A program made the position numbers and the translations under genes. Shown piece after piece: positions 1 to 7,424 of a DNA stretch of 22,040 bases (positions are counted from its first letter, which is position 1; every line of letters begins with the position of its first letter). The notes under the pieces are model-generated. The model was not told where the DNA came from. It did no database searches and saw nothing but the letters and a program-made list of their open reading frames with translations. The DNA is from a virus, in the IMG/VR virus record IMGVR_UViG_3300025127_000326, positions 1 to 22,040 of that record. The stretch is one strand, 5' to 3'.

Positions 1-1
1 C

Positions 2-337
2 GAGTTAAAGAGTCAGTTCATATCAATTATGAATGACCCAAGGTTGCAAGACTTGGAAAAGTCTGCTCCAGATTTATATTCTCAAATTCCCTACTTCATG
101 TCTCACGCTGTAAATAGCATATACGGGAGAAAGCCAATAAAAAGAGAAGGCAAAACAATTTCAAAAAAATCGTTAAAGCTAACTCCTTCTAGTGGTTCAA
201 CTCCAGCTTCTGCAATGTCTGAAAAAACTGAAAGACCTTTAGGCAAGGCTTTGAAAGAACATAGGAACCGATTTAAAACATCTGGACGAAAAGACGATTT
301 CATCACTTTAAGAACCTTACAATTACAACATAAATAA
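2..337 (+). CDS. 3' part of an unrecognised phage protein, possibly scaffold
   Basis: The reading frame is open from base 2 without a stop, so this is probably the C-terminal part of a gene that begins before the window. The first Met in the window is at 29, and no convincing Shine-Dalgarno sequence precedes it. The visible 111 residues are polar and have a basic second half with many Lys, Arg, Ser and Thr, and they end in a predicted helical, positively charged tail. The gene ends two bases before the major capsid start. Scaffold proteins are usually encoded just upstream of the capsid gene and often carry a basic C-terminal coat-binding helix, so scaffold is a reasonable guess. No motif confirms it, and it could also be the tail end of another head protein. 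Confidence 0.55.
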   Translation, partial: ELKSQFISIMNDPRLQDLEKSAPDLYSQIPYFMSHAVNSIYGRKPIKREGKTISKKSLKLTPSSGSTPASAMSEKTERPLGKALKEHRNRFKTSGRKDDFITLRTLQLQHK

Positions 338-339
338 TC

Positions 340-1335
340 ATGGCATTCTCAGATACATTTGATACCACAAATCCCGGTTCGGCTGTTTCCAATCGTGAGG
401 ACCTGATGGACGTTTTGACCATCTTGGCCCCCGAAGAAACTCCCGTACTTTCATCCGCATCTAAATCACGTGCAAACGCTACGTTTGTTGAGTGGACAGT
501 AGACAGCCTTTCTTCTCCTAGCACTGCTGGGATTGGGGAAGGTGCTGACGTTACTTCGTTTACCGACCAATTCAGTGGCCGCGCGCGTCTTGGCAACTAC
601 GTTCAGAAGTTCCGCCGCGACTACATGGTTTCCGACTTACAGGAAGCTGTTGACTCCGTTGGACCTGCTAAAGTAGCACAGGCCGAAGCAAAGGCAATCC
701 GCGAACTAAAGCGCGACATTGAAGCCACTCTCTGCTCTAACAACGACCGCGCTGCGGAAGATGGAGCTGGAACGGTTTACAAGTTGCGTGGACTTGGTAA
801 CTGGATTGATTCCTCAGGACCGTCTGACGTTCCTGCTGCATTCCGCACAGCTTCTGACAGCATTCACGGGACTGGAACTGATTTTACAGAAACAGTTCTT
901 AACAACCTAATTACATCTATTTTCCGTGTTACGGGAGCTAGCAATGGTCTAACTTTGGTTGCTGACACCGCTTTGCGTCGTGTTATTAGCGACTTTGCTC
1001 GCCTTGATCCAGATGGTTCTGGTGCTGGAACGTCCATCCGCAACGTCAACTATAACGGCGATGTAGCTCAGATTAAGCTTTCTGTTGAGGTTTACCAGTC
1101 CGATCACGGAACGGTTTCTATCGTCAACGGAAATCCTGACTGCATGCCTGACACGACTAATAAAGACACTGGCTATTTGGTACACCCAGAATACTACGGT
1201 ATTTCTGAGTTGATCCCAATGGGTAGCGCTCGTTTGCCAAATCTTGGCGGTGGCGAGCGTGGATTCGTTGATTGCGCTCTTACGCTATTAATGTACCACC
1301 CCGGTGCTCACGGTAAAATCACAGCTCTAAGCTAA
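340..1335 (+). CDS. Major capsid protein, DUF5309/SU10-like HK97 fold
   Basis: This 331-residue protein would form the icosahedral shell. The N-terminal stretch around residues 18-40 (NREDLMDVLTILAPEETPVL) is the hallmark I associate with the DUF5309 or SU10-type major capsid family. In that family an N-terminal arm is followed by an HK97-fold core, and the length here is normal. The middle has the charged helical segment expected for the spine helix (about residues 100-135, rich in Ala, Glu, Lys and Arg). The C-terminal part is beta-rich, with Gly and Pro turns. The start at 340 gives a normal Met-Ala-Phe N-terminus, but no Shine-Dalgarno sequence precedes it; the leader is A/T-rich. A probable scaffold lies upstream and a probable decoration protein downstream, a standard head module. 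The family assignment is from memory of motifs. Confidence 0.85.
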   Translation: MAFSDTFDTTNPGSAVSNREDLMDVLTILAPEETPVLSSASKSRANATFVEWTVDSLSSPSTAGIGEGADVTSFTDQFSGRARLGNYVQKFRRDYMVSDLQEAVDSVGPAKVAQAEAKAIRELKRDIEATLCSNNDRAAEDGAGTVYKLRGLGNWIDSSGPSDVPAAFRTASDSIHGTGTDFTETVLNNLITSIFRVTGASNGLTLVADTALRRVISDFARLDPDGSGAGTSIRNVNYNGDVAQIKLSVEVYQSDHGTVSIVNGNPDCMPDTTNKDTGYLVHPEYYGISELIPMGSARLPNLGGGERGFVDCALTLLMYHPGAHGKITALS

Positions 1336-1340
1336 AACAT

Positions 1341-1347
1341 AGGAGAT
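1341..1347 (+). promoter_or_regulatory. Shine-Dalgarno site for the decoration gene
   Basis: AGGAGAT lies 8 bases before the ATG at 1356. It is one of the few strong ribosome binding sites in the window, and almost the same string (ATAGGAGATAT) recurs at 7992-8002 before the first basic mini-protein. It fixes the start of the following gene. Confidence 0.8.
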
Positions 1348-1355
1348 ATTATATT

Positions 1356-1823
1356 ATGGCTATTCCTACAGTTAATGAAGCAAACGGTGACTTTACTCAC
1401 TACGCGACTATAACATTCAACGATCTCCAAAAGAGCGGATTTTTGTCCACTATTGGAGCTGCGAATCAAGTAAAACTTGCCACCATCCCTGCGGGAGGTG
1501 GAGTAGTTTACGCTGTCGCATATGAGGCAGAAGCGTTTGCCGGAGCCACTGACATCACTCTTGATGTTGGAACGACTACCGGAGATCCAGACGAGTTCAT
1601 TGATGCCTTGGATGTTGATGCAATGTCTGCTCCAGTTGCCAACACTGGCGACTTATTTGTTCAAGGAGCTGGAAACACCACGATTGCTGGTGGAGCACTT
1701 CCAGTAAAACTTGTTCAAACGGACACCGACATCATTGCAGAAATCAATGGTACTCATGCTGACCTAACTGCTGGCAAACTCTTCATTGGATTGAAGATAT
1801 TAGATCCCAGCAAGTTTGTGTAA
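1356..1823 (+). CDS. Probable capsid decoration (minor head) protein
   Basis: This 155-residue protein has alternating beta-strand and Gly/Ala/Thr-rich turn segments and no membrane or catalytic motif. The pattern of an N-terminal strand (THYATITFNDL), a strand ending in LATIPAGGG, and a central strand with an EAFAGATDITLDVG turn matches small beta-sandwich head proteins often encoded directly after the capsid gene in phages with this capsid type. Such proteins are taken to be decoration or cementing proteins on the capsid surface. The gene has a strong ribosome binding site and is followed within 20 bases by a terminator. Capsid and decoration mRNA would therefore be at the end of a transcript, which suits proteins needed in many copies. 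The function is inferred from position and composition. Confidence 0.65.
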   Translation: MAIPTVNEANGDFTHYATITFNDLQKSGFLSTIGAANQVKLATIPAGGGVVYAVAYEAEAFAGATDITLDVGTTTGDPDEFIDALDVDAMSAPVANTGDLFVQGAGNTTIAGGALPVKLVQTDTDIIAEINGTHADLTAGKLFIGLKILDPSKFV

Positions 1824-1842
1824 GCTTATAAAATTATTAATC

Positions 1843-1879
1843 AAAGGGGAGGTTGGCCGACGCTGGCCTCCCTTTTTTT
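1843..1879 (+). terminator. Rho-independent terminator after the head genes
   Basis: A G-rich left arm (AAAGGGGAGG, 1843-1852) can pair with CCTCCC plus the T run at 1867-1879. A further GGCC/GGCC pairing (1855-1858 with 1865-1868) is an alternative inner stem. Seven T residues follow the stem at 1873-1879. It lies 19 bases after the decoration gene and only three bases before the next ATG at 1883. It probably lowers transcription of everything downstream relative to the capsid genes, as the terminator after gene 10 does in T7. Confidence 0.85.
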
Positions 1880-1882
1880 ATT

Positions 1883-2044
1883 ATGAATATTATTAAATGC
1901 CAAGGAATAGACTGTGATGTTAGATTATCTTGCAGTAGATATTACCCCTTGGGGGTATCCGATGGAGAAGGGAAATCGTTTATTTTTTTAGCAAAAAACC
2001 TTCATAAATTTTTTAAAAGTTGTTTGTTCTTGAAGAAGAAATGA
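1883..2044 (+). CDS. Small Cys-containing protein, unknown function
   Basis: This 53-residue protein begins MNIIKCQGIDCDVRLSCSRY. The spacing of Cys6, Cys11 and Cys17, followed by Arg-Tyr, resembles small phage proteins with a Cys-x4-Cys-x5-Cys-x-Arg-Tyr pattern that may bind metal. I do not know a characterised function. The C-terminal half is hydrophobic and basic, ending in three Lys. The ATG at 1883 follows directly on the terminator T run and has no Shine-Dalgarno sequence, so translation may be weak. An in-frame TTG at 1853 would put the start inside the terminator stem and is unlikely. The stop overlaps the next start (ATGA at 2041), which supports a real coupled gene. Confidence 0.55.
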   Translation: MNIIKCQGIDCDVRLSCSRYYPLGVSDGEGKSFIFLAKNLHKFFKSCLFLKKK

Positions 2045-2346
2045 ATATTATTACATCAGTACCGAGGTATAGTGACGGTGAAATCAATCGGGCATTTATG
2101 CGTGAAATTGAAACTGGCTTTAAAATGGAGAGGGCCAAGGAACAAGACCGCATCAACGCTACTGCTAAAGAAGCAAAAACAAATGCGGGTAAAACTCACC
2201 CAGTGTTAGGTAAATGCGTTGCCAACATTCCAGCCAGAGATTACTTTAGACTGGTTAATAAGTATGGAGCAGAAACTGTAACAAGCACAGAGTTTTTGAA
2301 ATATTATAACAAGAAGTTTCCTGAACTTAGTCCTAATAAAGCGTAA
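2041..2346 (+). CDS. Hypothetical protein between capsid and adaptor genes
   Basis: This 101-residue protein has a helical, charged N-terminal half (about residues 10-55, rich in Arg, Glu, Lys and Ala) and a C-terminal segment with aromatic residues (YFRLVNKYG, FLKYYNKKFPEL). The ATG at 2041 is preceded by GAAGAAG and overlaps the preceding stop. An in-frame TTG at 2020 would add seven residues but is less likely. The gene joins the adaptor gene through a TAATG junction at 2344-2348. Its place between the head and connector genes suggests a virion or assembly role, but no family is recognised. The first 13 bases of the coding sequence are identical to those of the preceding small gene. Confidence 0.7.
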   Translation: MNIITSVPRYSDGEINRAFMREIETGFKMERAKEQDRINATAKEAKTNAGKTHPVLGKCVANIPARDYFRLVNKYGAETVTSTEFLKYYNKKFPELSPNKA

Positions 2347-2972
2347 TGCAAAATAGAGCTAACAAAGATTTATTTGATTTAATTTCCGCACTTGCTGGTA
2401 ATTCAGATTTTACCACACAGGAAATATCTCATCTGCTTTCATTGGCTAATAGAAGGTTTTCTCAAGCCTACAACACCACTCCATATTGGGTTAGGTATTT
2501 AACTGTTGGTGAAGAAAGAACTATTGCAAATTCTATAGTTCCTTTTACCCAAACAAGCAAAACGGATATTGGAGAGTTTCTTAAAATTAATAGGGAAGAA
2601 CCTTTCCTGAGAAACTCAACTATTGATTTTGAGTTTTTTGTAGAGAGCGACGGAGCACATGTAATTAACCTTACAGCTTCTGATGCTACAAGTGTTTTTG
2701 TTACTTATAGAAAACCTCTTACACTCCTAACAACTTTAGACAATAACGGAACAGGTGGAGAAACTGAAGTTCCTAACGAATATTTTTTGTTTATGGCTCA
2801 TGCAACTTACGCTGATTTCTTGCGTATGGATGGGCAACACTCAAAGGCAGGTTTTGAAGAAGAATTTGCCAATGGATTTTTAGCCGAATCACTAGACAAC
2901 CCACAACAAGTTTATAACAACAACACAGTAGGACAGCGTTTTAAAACGTATGTCAGCCAACAATCAAGATAA
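2346..2972 (+). CDS. Probable head-tail adaptor protein
   Basis: This 208-residue protein resembles podovirus adaptor proteins (P22 gp4, T7 gp11 and the 'phage adaptor protein' families), which sit below the portal and join the head to the tail. Its N-terminal part (about residues 5-45) is helical and includes ISHLLSLANRRFSQAY. A beta-rich middle follows, then a C-terminal helical part with YFLFMAHATYADFLRMDG, where helix-packing aromatic residues precede an acidic helix. The size suits the family (about 170-220 residues). It is the only good adaptor candidate near the capsid, and a nozzle gene occurs later in the same transcript. It could instead be another head-completion protein. Confidence 0.6.
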   Translation: MQNRANKDLFDLISALAGNSDFTTQEISHLLSLANRRFSQAYNTTPYWVRYLTVGEERTIANSIVPFTQTSKTDIGEFLKINREEPFLRNSTIDFEFFVESDGAHVINLTASDATSVFVTYRKPLTLLTTLDNNGTGGETEVPNEYFLFMAHATYADFLRMDGQHSKAGFEEEFANGFLAESLDNPQQVYNNNTVGQRFKTYVSQQSR

Positions 2973-3287
2973 ATGAACACAAGGACCTCAAACTTATACA
3001 TTGGGAACGTAAACCCCAATGGATCTCCACAAAACCTATCAGCAGCAAACTCGGGATCAGGAGTTGCTTTTTCTGCTTTCCATATTGACACTGATTATGT
3101 AGTCATTGATGTCCAAGACAACAATGTAATTGTTACATTTGATGGGTCAGCTCCTGGAGCAAGCAATGGTCATTTGCTTGTAAAAGAACAAGGACTTATT
3201 GTACTAAGTAAGAACGCCGCTAAAGGAGCCAAGTTTCTTGGATCTGGTGGAGCTTCAGTAATTCAAAGCACCGAGTTCGTAGATTAG
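2973..3287 (+). CDS. Small beta-rich virion-type protein
   Basis: This 104-residue protein starts on the base after the adaptor stop. The sequence is neutral and rich in Asn, Ser, Gly and Val, with short strands separated by turns, including the segment VTFDGSAPGASNGHLL. Small proteins carrying a similar 'FDGSAP...NGH' segment occur among structural genes of marine phages as far as I recall, but I know of no assigned function. It has no signal peptide, membrane segment or catalytic motif. Its place just before the fibre genes suggests a small tail or head surface protein. There is no Shine-Dalgarno sequence, so translation probably depends on the ribosome that finishes the adaptor. Confidence 0.65.
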   Translation: MNTRTSNLYIGNVNPNGSPQNLSAANSGSGVAFSAFHIDTDYVVIDVQDNNVIVTFDGSAPGASNGHLLVKEQGLIVLSKNAAKGAKFLGSGGASVIQSTEFVD

Positions 3288-3292
3288 TCCTG

Positions 3293-3481
3293 ATGAGAAA
3301 CGTAGGACTTAAAAATATTCTTGAGTTCTTACGGGCGGGTCGCGTAGGAGCCAGGATAGGCACAACTGGGCCAACAGTATTTGAGAACTATACTGTTAAT
3401 AATGGTGCTGGTGGCTTTCAAAACTACACTGTTTCTGATGGCTCTGGGGGATACGAAATATTTAAAGTAAGACAATCATAA
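3293..3481 (+). CDS. Small protein with a tandem NYTV-type repeat
   Basis: This 62-residue protein has a basic helical N-terminal part (about residues 5-24). Two near-identical 12-residue units then follow, ENYTVNNGAGGF and QNYTVSDGSGGY, and a degenerate third begins EIFKV. Such strand-turn repeats recall beta-solenoid or fibre modules, but the protein is too short to be a fibre alone. It starts five bases after the preceding stop without a visible ribosome binding site and ends in a TAATG junction with the tail fibre gene. It may be a short linker or collar peptide of the fibre complex. The function is unknown. Confidence 0.6.
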   Translation: MRNVGLKNILEFLRAGRVGARIGTTGPTVFENYTVNNGAGGFQNYTVSDGSGGYEIFKVRQS

Positions 3482-4710
3482 TGGCATACGAATCAAGTTT
3501 TCAGGGGACGGCGGTAGATCAGGCAATAACTGATGTACAAACTATGCCAAACTTTAAGGCTGAGGCAGCAAACTACGCTGCTTTGCCTGGTAGTCCATCT
3601 ACTGGTGATGTTGTGTTGGTTCGGACTGCAAGTACTGGGTACGATGCAGGTCTTTATCGTTACAGCGGGTCGGCTTGGGTATATATGGGGAACCCCAGAC
3701 AAGATGCCGACGATATTGATGACACTTCAACAACTCACAGGTTTACTACAGCCTCTGATATAAGTAGGCTATCTAACACGAGCGGCACAAACACAGGCGA
3801 CCAAAACCTGTCAACGTACCAGCTTAAACCAAGTGAGGGAGCGTTTGCAGATGGTGATAAAACTAGGCTGGATGGCATGGCCGATAATGCCGATGTGACC
3901 AACACGACTAATGTAACCAATGCTGGGGCGTTAATGGACAGCGAGGTTACCAATCTTGCTCAGGTCAAAGCTTTTGCATCATCTGACTACGCAACGGCTG
4001 CTCAAGGTGTTAAGGCCGATAGTGCTATGCAGGATCTTTCGGATGACAGTAGCCCACAACTTGGTCAAAATTTAGACGTTCAGGCGAGAGAAATAAATAC
4101 CACTACAAGTAACGGCAATATTAAGCTAAATCCCAACGGCACAGGGTGTGTAGAGGCTATGGGTGATGGCACAACAAGTGGCACTACTGGAGCAATACAG
4201 CTAAATTGTTCTAACAATAACCACGGGGTTAAAATACAGTCTCCTGCACATTCTGCTGGTGCAACCTATACTCTTACTCTCCCAACAGCGGTTGGTAGTA
4301 ACAACGCTGTTTTGGCAACAACTAGTGCAGGGGTTTTAAGTTTTACAAACAATCCTACACTGACCACTCCTATAGTCACCACCCTAGACATGGCTGGTGC
4401 TATACAAGAGCTAGTTTACACAGCTAATGTAACTGGATCTTATACATTAAGTGCTGGTAACGGAACCATACAGAACATAACCCTTACTGGAAGCGTAACT
4501 AGTGGCAATGTTACGGATAGCTTAAATGACGGTGAGGCTATAACATTAGTAGTAGACGATGGTTCTGGTTACACTATAGCTTGGGGAACCTCAGTAGATA
4601 AATGGATTGGCGGATCAGCCCCAACATTAGATACAACTAATAAAAATGTAATAGTTCTTTGGAAGGTCGGGTCTGATCTTTACGGAATGCTTTCGGGGGT
4701 AGCATCATGA
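3481..4710 (+). CDS. Tail fibre protein
   Basis: This 409-residue protein is rich in Thr, Ser, Asn, Gly and Asp and almost free of Cys, typical of trimeric phage fibres. An N-terminal part (about residues 30-75) has a strand motif ending in GLYRYSGSAWVYMGN, common in fibre modules. It is followed by SNTSGTNTGDQNLSTY (about residues 97-112) and an RLDGMADNADVTN segment (about 130-142), both recurrent in phage fibres. The rest is repetitive beta structure with TLTTPIVTT-type linkers. It presumably binds the host surface. The gene is joined to the previous one by TAATG and to the DUF4376-like gene by ATGA, so the two products are probably made in a fixed ratio. Confidence 0.8.
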   Translation: MAYESSFQGTAVDQAITDVQTMPNFKAEAANYAALPGSPSTGDVVLVRTASTGYDAGLYRYSGSAWVYMGNPRQDADDIDDTSTTHRFTTASDISRLSNTSGTNTGDQNLSTYQLKPSEGAFADGDKTRLDGMADNADVTNTTNVTNAGALMDSEVTNLAQVKAFASSDYATAAQGVKADSAMQDLSDDSSPQLGQNLDVQAREINTTTSNGNIKLNPNGTGCVEAMGDGTTSGTTGAIQLNCSNNNHGVKIQSPAHSAGATYTLTLPTAVGSNNAVLATTSAGVLSFTNNPTLTTPIVTTLDMAGAIQELVYTANVTGSYTLSAGNGTIQNITLTGSVTSGNVTDSLNDGEAITLVVDDGSGYTIAWGTSVDKWIGGSAPTLDTTNKNVIVLWKVGSDLYGMLSGVAS

Positions 4711-5387
4711 ATATACTAAAACTTACAGACGGAGTACCTAAGCCTTATTCAGAGTCTCGCCTAAAGCGGGACAACCCTCAGGTATCTTTTCCAAATCCTT
4801 TAAATGACAGGGTGCTGGCAGACTTTGATTGCTACACGTACACCATCGACCCTAAACCAGAGTACGACAACACTCTGCAATGCGTTCAGCAAAAGTTTGA
4901 ACAGCGTGACACGGGCTGGGTACAGACTTGGGATGTTATAGATTTTGAAGAAGATACTGCAAAACACAGACTTAAATCAAGAGTTACATCTGACCGTTGG
5001 GACATGGAGCAAGGTGGCGTGGAGTGGTTAGATACTAATTTTGATCTGTGGCTAATAGCCACTGATGAGAACAGTCAAGTTAAGATGACATCAGTTTTAA
5101 GCGTTCTTAATTCAAATCCTTCTTTTGCGGGGTACAGCAATTGGAAGGCCAAGAAACAGGTTGAAGTAGTTGAGACTTATATTGACGAAGATGGCAACGA
5201 GATTGAATTTACTGAACAAGTTTGGGAAACGCAATTTCGGCAAACCACTCTAGAAGAATACAATGAAATGGTGGCATTGGTTAGCACCCACATTGAAAAA
5301 TGTTTTCAGGCTGAAGCTAATTGCTACACCAAAATCCACTCTGGGGATCTAACTGTCACATTCCAGAGCGAGTACGACAACCTCTGA
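4707..5387 (+). CDS. DUF4376-like tail fibre accessory protein
   Basis: This 226-residue protein has an N-terminal segment with DNPQVSFPNPLNDRVLADF and a C-terminal helix around VALVSTHIEKCFQAEANCYTKI followed by a short strand (SGDLTV). This two-part layout, with a strand-rich front and a helical end containing a conserved His and an 'AE' pair, resembles DUF4376 and other proteins encoded beside phage tail fibres, some of which act in fibre assembly. The start overlaps the fibre stop by four bases (ATGA), and the stop overlaps the adhesin start (TGATG), so the three genes form a coupled unit. A role as fibre chaperone or fibre-tip protein is inferred. Confidence 0.6.
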   Translation: MNILKLTDGVPKPYSESRLKRDNPQVSFPNPLNDRVLADFDCYTYTIDPKPEYDNTLQCVQQKFEQRDTGWVQTWDVIDFEEDTAKHRLKSRVTSDRWDMEQGGVEWLDTNFDLWLIATDENSQVKMTSVLSVLNSNPSFAGYSNWKAKKQVEVVETYIDEDGNEIEFTEQVWETQFRQTTLEEYNEMVALVSTHIEKCFQAEANCYTKIHSGDLTVTFQSEYDNL

Positions 5388-6769
5388 TGCTACGCTGGAA
5401 ATCCAGTTTAAAACCTGCTGCGGCAGCTAGCGGCTTGCAAACCCCAACCTTGTTAGGCATCCGTAACCCAACTGGCACCAGCAGCAGTAGCACTTCTATT
5501 GACATTTCATCAGCTACTCAAGGTGCGTTGCTCCTTGCATCAGTTACGGCAAGGTCGACTCAAGGAAATTTGTCAGCCCCAACTGAGGGAGGCTGGACTT
5601 TGCTGGCAAGCGTTGACAATGGCAGCAGCTCAACCAGACCCCTGAACCGAGTTTATTACAAAACTGCTGGTGCAAGCGAGTCAACAGTCACGTGGACGCA
5701 TGACGCTGACTACACAAGTGCGGTTGCCATTGAAATAGTTGGAGCCGACACATCTACGTTGGCGGTTACTACTAATCAATCAAGCCCTATATTGGGGGTT
5801 GTAACTGTTCCAACAAATGGTTTTGTAATTGCGGTTCATGCAAAAGGTGCTAGTGGCGACACGAGTTCTTCTACTGTTAGATTAGCGGATGGTGTCACGG
5901 ATCAGACTCAGTACACTACGCTGGGCGATGCGTATGGAACAAAGCGTTCTGGTACATTCATGGCGGTGGGCGATGTTGGGGCAGGTGACACAAATGGAAC
6001 TGACAAGATTGTGGGTGCAGGCAACGGCAGTAGTAGTGCTACACACCACATTGCAATCAAGCCAAGCGGAGCCACCTCTTACAAAGCCACCGTTCTAGCA
6101 GACAACCCGTTGTTCTACTACAGACTTGGCGAGGCTAGTGGAACAGATGCCTACGATGAGGTTGCCGCGGCTAACAACGGCATGTATTACAACACACCAG
6201 ACTTGGGAGAAACAGGTGCAATATCAGGGGACTCCAACACGGCTGTAAAATTTAAAGAAGCTAGTAGCGAATACGCAGAAACTGTTACACTTAGTTCGGA
6301 AACATCTTTACTGCCTTGTACCATAGAATCTTTTGTAAAAACAGACGGGGCGAGTGACAGCAATGCGGGCATTGTTATGATTAGGGGGACTACGCCTGCC
6401 TCCGGTCTCAACATTAAGGGATCTACGTTAGGAAAACTCGGCTACCATTGGAACAACGCATCAAGCAGTTGGGGCTATAGCGGAGGGCCAACACTGTCGG
6501 ACGATACTTGGTATTATGTTGCGCTCGTTATTGAGTCAACCAAAACTACTTTTTACGTTATAGACGAAAGCGGAACACTTACAACTGTTGTCAACACCGC
6601 TACGAATTCTGCTATAAATGTTAGCAGCAATGGTTGGAATATTGGTCGCGACTATGGTTACGCTGGCAGATCGTTCCAAGGCACGATAGACGAGGTTGCT
6701 ATATACGACCAAGCCCTATCACAAAGCACAGTTGTGGCACACGCTGCTGCTGCTGGGTATACATCATGA
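5387..6769 (+). CDS. Adhesin with a beta-sandwich domain and a LamG-type domain
   Basis: This 460-residue protein probably binds carbohydrate on the host surface. Residues about 20-230 form one beta-sandwich, including APTEGGWTLLASVDNG and VYYKTAGASESTVTWTH, a type often found in phage tail proteins. Residues about 235-460 form a laminin G/concanavalin-like domain: it opens with NPLFYYRLGEASGTDAYDE, has DTWYYVALV in the middle, and closes with FQGTIDEVAIYDQALSQSTV, a typical LamG-3 ending. The ATG at 5387 (TGATG with the previous stop) is preferred over an in-frame upstream start at 5321 that would overlap by 67 bases. The gene ends in ATGA with the next gene. It is likely a second receptor-binding protein or a decoration of the fibre. 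Confidence 0.75.
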   Translation: MLRWKSSLKPAAAASGLQTPTLLGIRNPTGTSSSSTSIDISSATQGALLLASVTARSTQGNLSAPTEGGWTLLASVDNGSSSTRPLNRVYYKTAGASESTVTWTHDADYTSAVAIEIVGADTSTLAVTTNQSSPILGVVTVPTNGFVIAVHAKGASGDTSSSTVRLADGVTDQTQYTTLGDAYGTKRSGTFMAVGDVGAGDTNGTDKIVGAGNGSSSATHHIAIKPSGATSYKATVLADNPLFYYRLGEASGTDAYDEVAAANNGMYYNTPDLGETGAISGDSNTAVKFKEASSEYAETVTLSSETSLLPCTIESFVKTDGASDSNAGIVMIRGTTPASGLNIKGSTLGKLGYHWNNASSSWGYSGGPTLSDDTWYYVALVIESTKTTFYVIDESGTLTTVVNTATNSAINVSSNGWNIGRDYGYAGRSFQGTIDEVAIYDQALSQSTVVAHAAAAGYTS

Positions 6770-7182
6770 AAACACTTTTAGCAGCTCTAATGTTTACAAC
6801 GACGACTCTTTTTGGAGCCGATCTAGTTTTGACGTGGCAAGATAACTCTGACAACGAGGATGGCTTTGAGATTTGGCGGCAGCAAAATGGAGGAGAGTGG
6901 CTTCTCATTGCTGCAACAAACGCTGATGACGCTACCTTTACGGATGGTGTCATTCCTATTGGAACCACACTAGCGTATCGGGTAAGGGCTTGGAATCAGT
7001 TCGGGGAATCGGATTACACTAACATTGTAAGCATTAGAACATATCCTCCAGCAGCTCCTACTAGCCTAAAGGGTGCAGCAATTAAAAGCGAAGAGGTTAG
7101 TTTTAAGACAAAACCTACACGCGAGGCTAGGATTAGAACTTACAGGGATCGGTACGGGAGGCTGGTTATAGAAAAATCATGA
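6766..7182 (+). CDS. Small fibronectin type III protein with a signal peptide
   Basis: This 138-residue protein begins with Met-Lys, a hydrophobic stretch (about residues 4-17) and FGAD, which looks like a Sec signal peptide although the cleavage site is not perfect. Residues about 20-95 form a fibronectin type III domain: LVLTWQDNSDNEDGFEIWR, then AYRVRAWNQFGESDYTNIV, a standard Fn3 F/G-strand ending. A Pro-rich linker and a basic C-terminal tail follow (REARIRTYRDRYGRLVIEKS). An in-frame upstream start at 6634 would bury the signal peptide, so the ATG at 6766, overlapping the adhesin stop, is chosen. Phage virion proteins normally have no signal peptide, so this product may enter the periplasm or outer surface of the infected cell. 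Alternatively the N-terminus may be a membrane anchor. Confidence 0.7.
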   Translation: MKTLLAALMFTTTTLFGADLVLTWQDNSDNEDGFEIWRQQNGGEWLLIAATNADDATFTDGVIPIGTTLAYRVRAWNQFGESDYTNIVSIRTYPPAAPTSLKGAAIKSEEVSFKTKPTREARIRTYRDRYGRLVIEKS

Positions 7183-7424
7183 GGACTGTAACTAGGATAG
7201 GTGGCTCCAACGGAGATCGGTTCTTAGATCTTAGTGACTACGAAAGGGTCTTGGGTTCTATCTGTGAAGAGAACGAATGGGAGTACGAAACCTTTAGGGA
7301 CTACATATTTTTTGACAAAGAATGTTTCAATATAGATAACAGGCAAGACCTTAAGAGTGATTTGGAAAGCAGAAGGCTTTCAATTAACAAGATTAAGGAG
7401 TACGCCCTAAATTACGACAAGTGA
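7179..7424 (+). CDS. Small acidic protein, unrecognised
   Basis: This 81-residue protein is acidic and probably helical, with several aromatic residues (SICEENEWEYETFRDYIFFD) and two Cys. It has no signal peptide or membrane segment. It overlaps the Fn3 gene (ATGA) and the next membrane-protein gene (GTGA at 7421). Its place at the start of the probable lysis genes suggests a link to lysis or to the adhesins, but nothing in the sequence shows a function. I do not recognise lysozyme, amidase or peptidase motifs in it. Confidence 0.6.
   Translation: MRTVTRIGGSNGDRFLDLSDYERVLGSICEENEWEYETFRDYIFFDKECFNIDNRQDLKSDLESRRLSINKIKEYALNYDK

Noticed and set aside
1853-1882. TTG start for the small Cys protein inside the terminator
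   Set aside because: The start codon would be within the terminator stem; the ATG at 1883 gives a protein matching the Cys-pattern family.
5321-5386. Longer start for the LamG adhesin gene
   Set aside because: It would overlap the preceding gene by 67 bases and add residues that are an out-of-frame reading of it; the ATG at 5387 sits in a TGATG junction like its neighbours.
6634-6765. Longer start for the Fn3 protein
   Set aside because: The extension lies inside the LamG domain of the preceding gene and would place the hydrophobic signal sequence in the middle of the protein.
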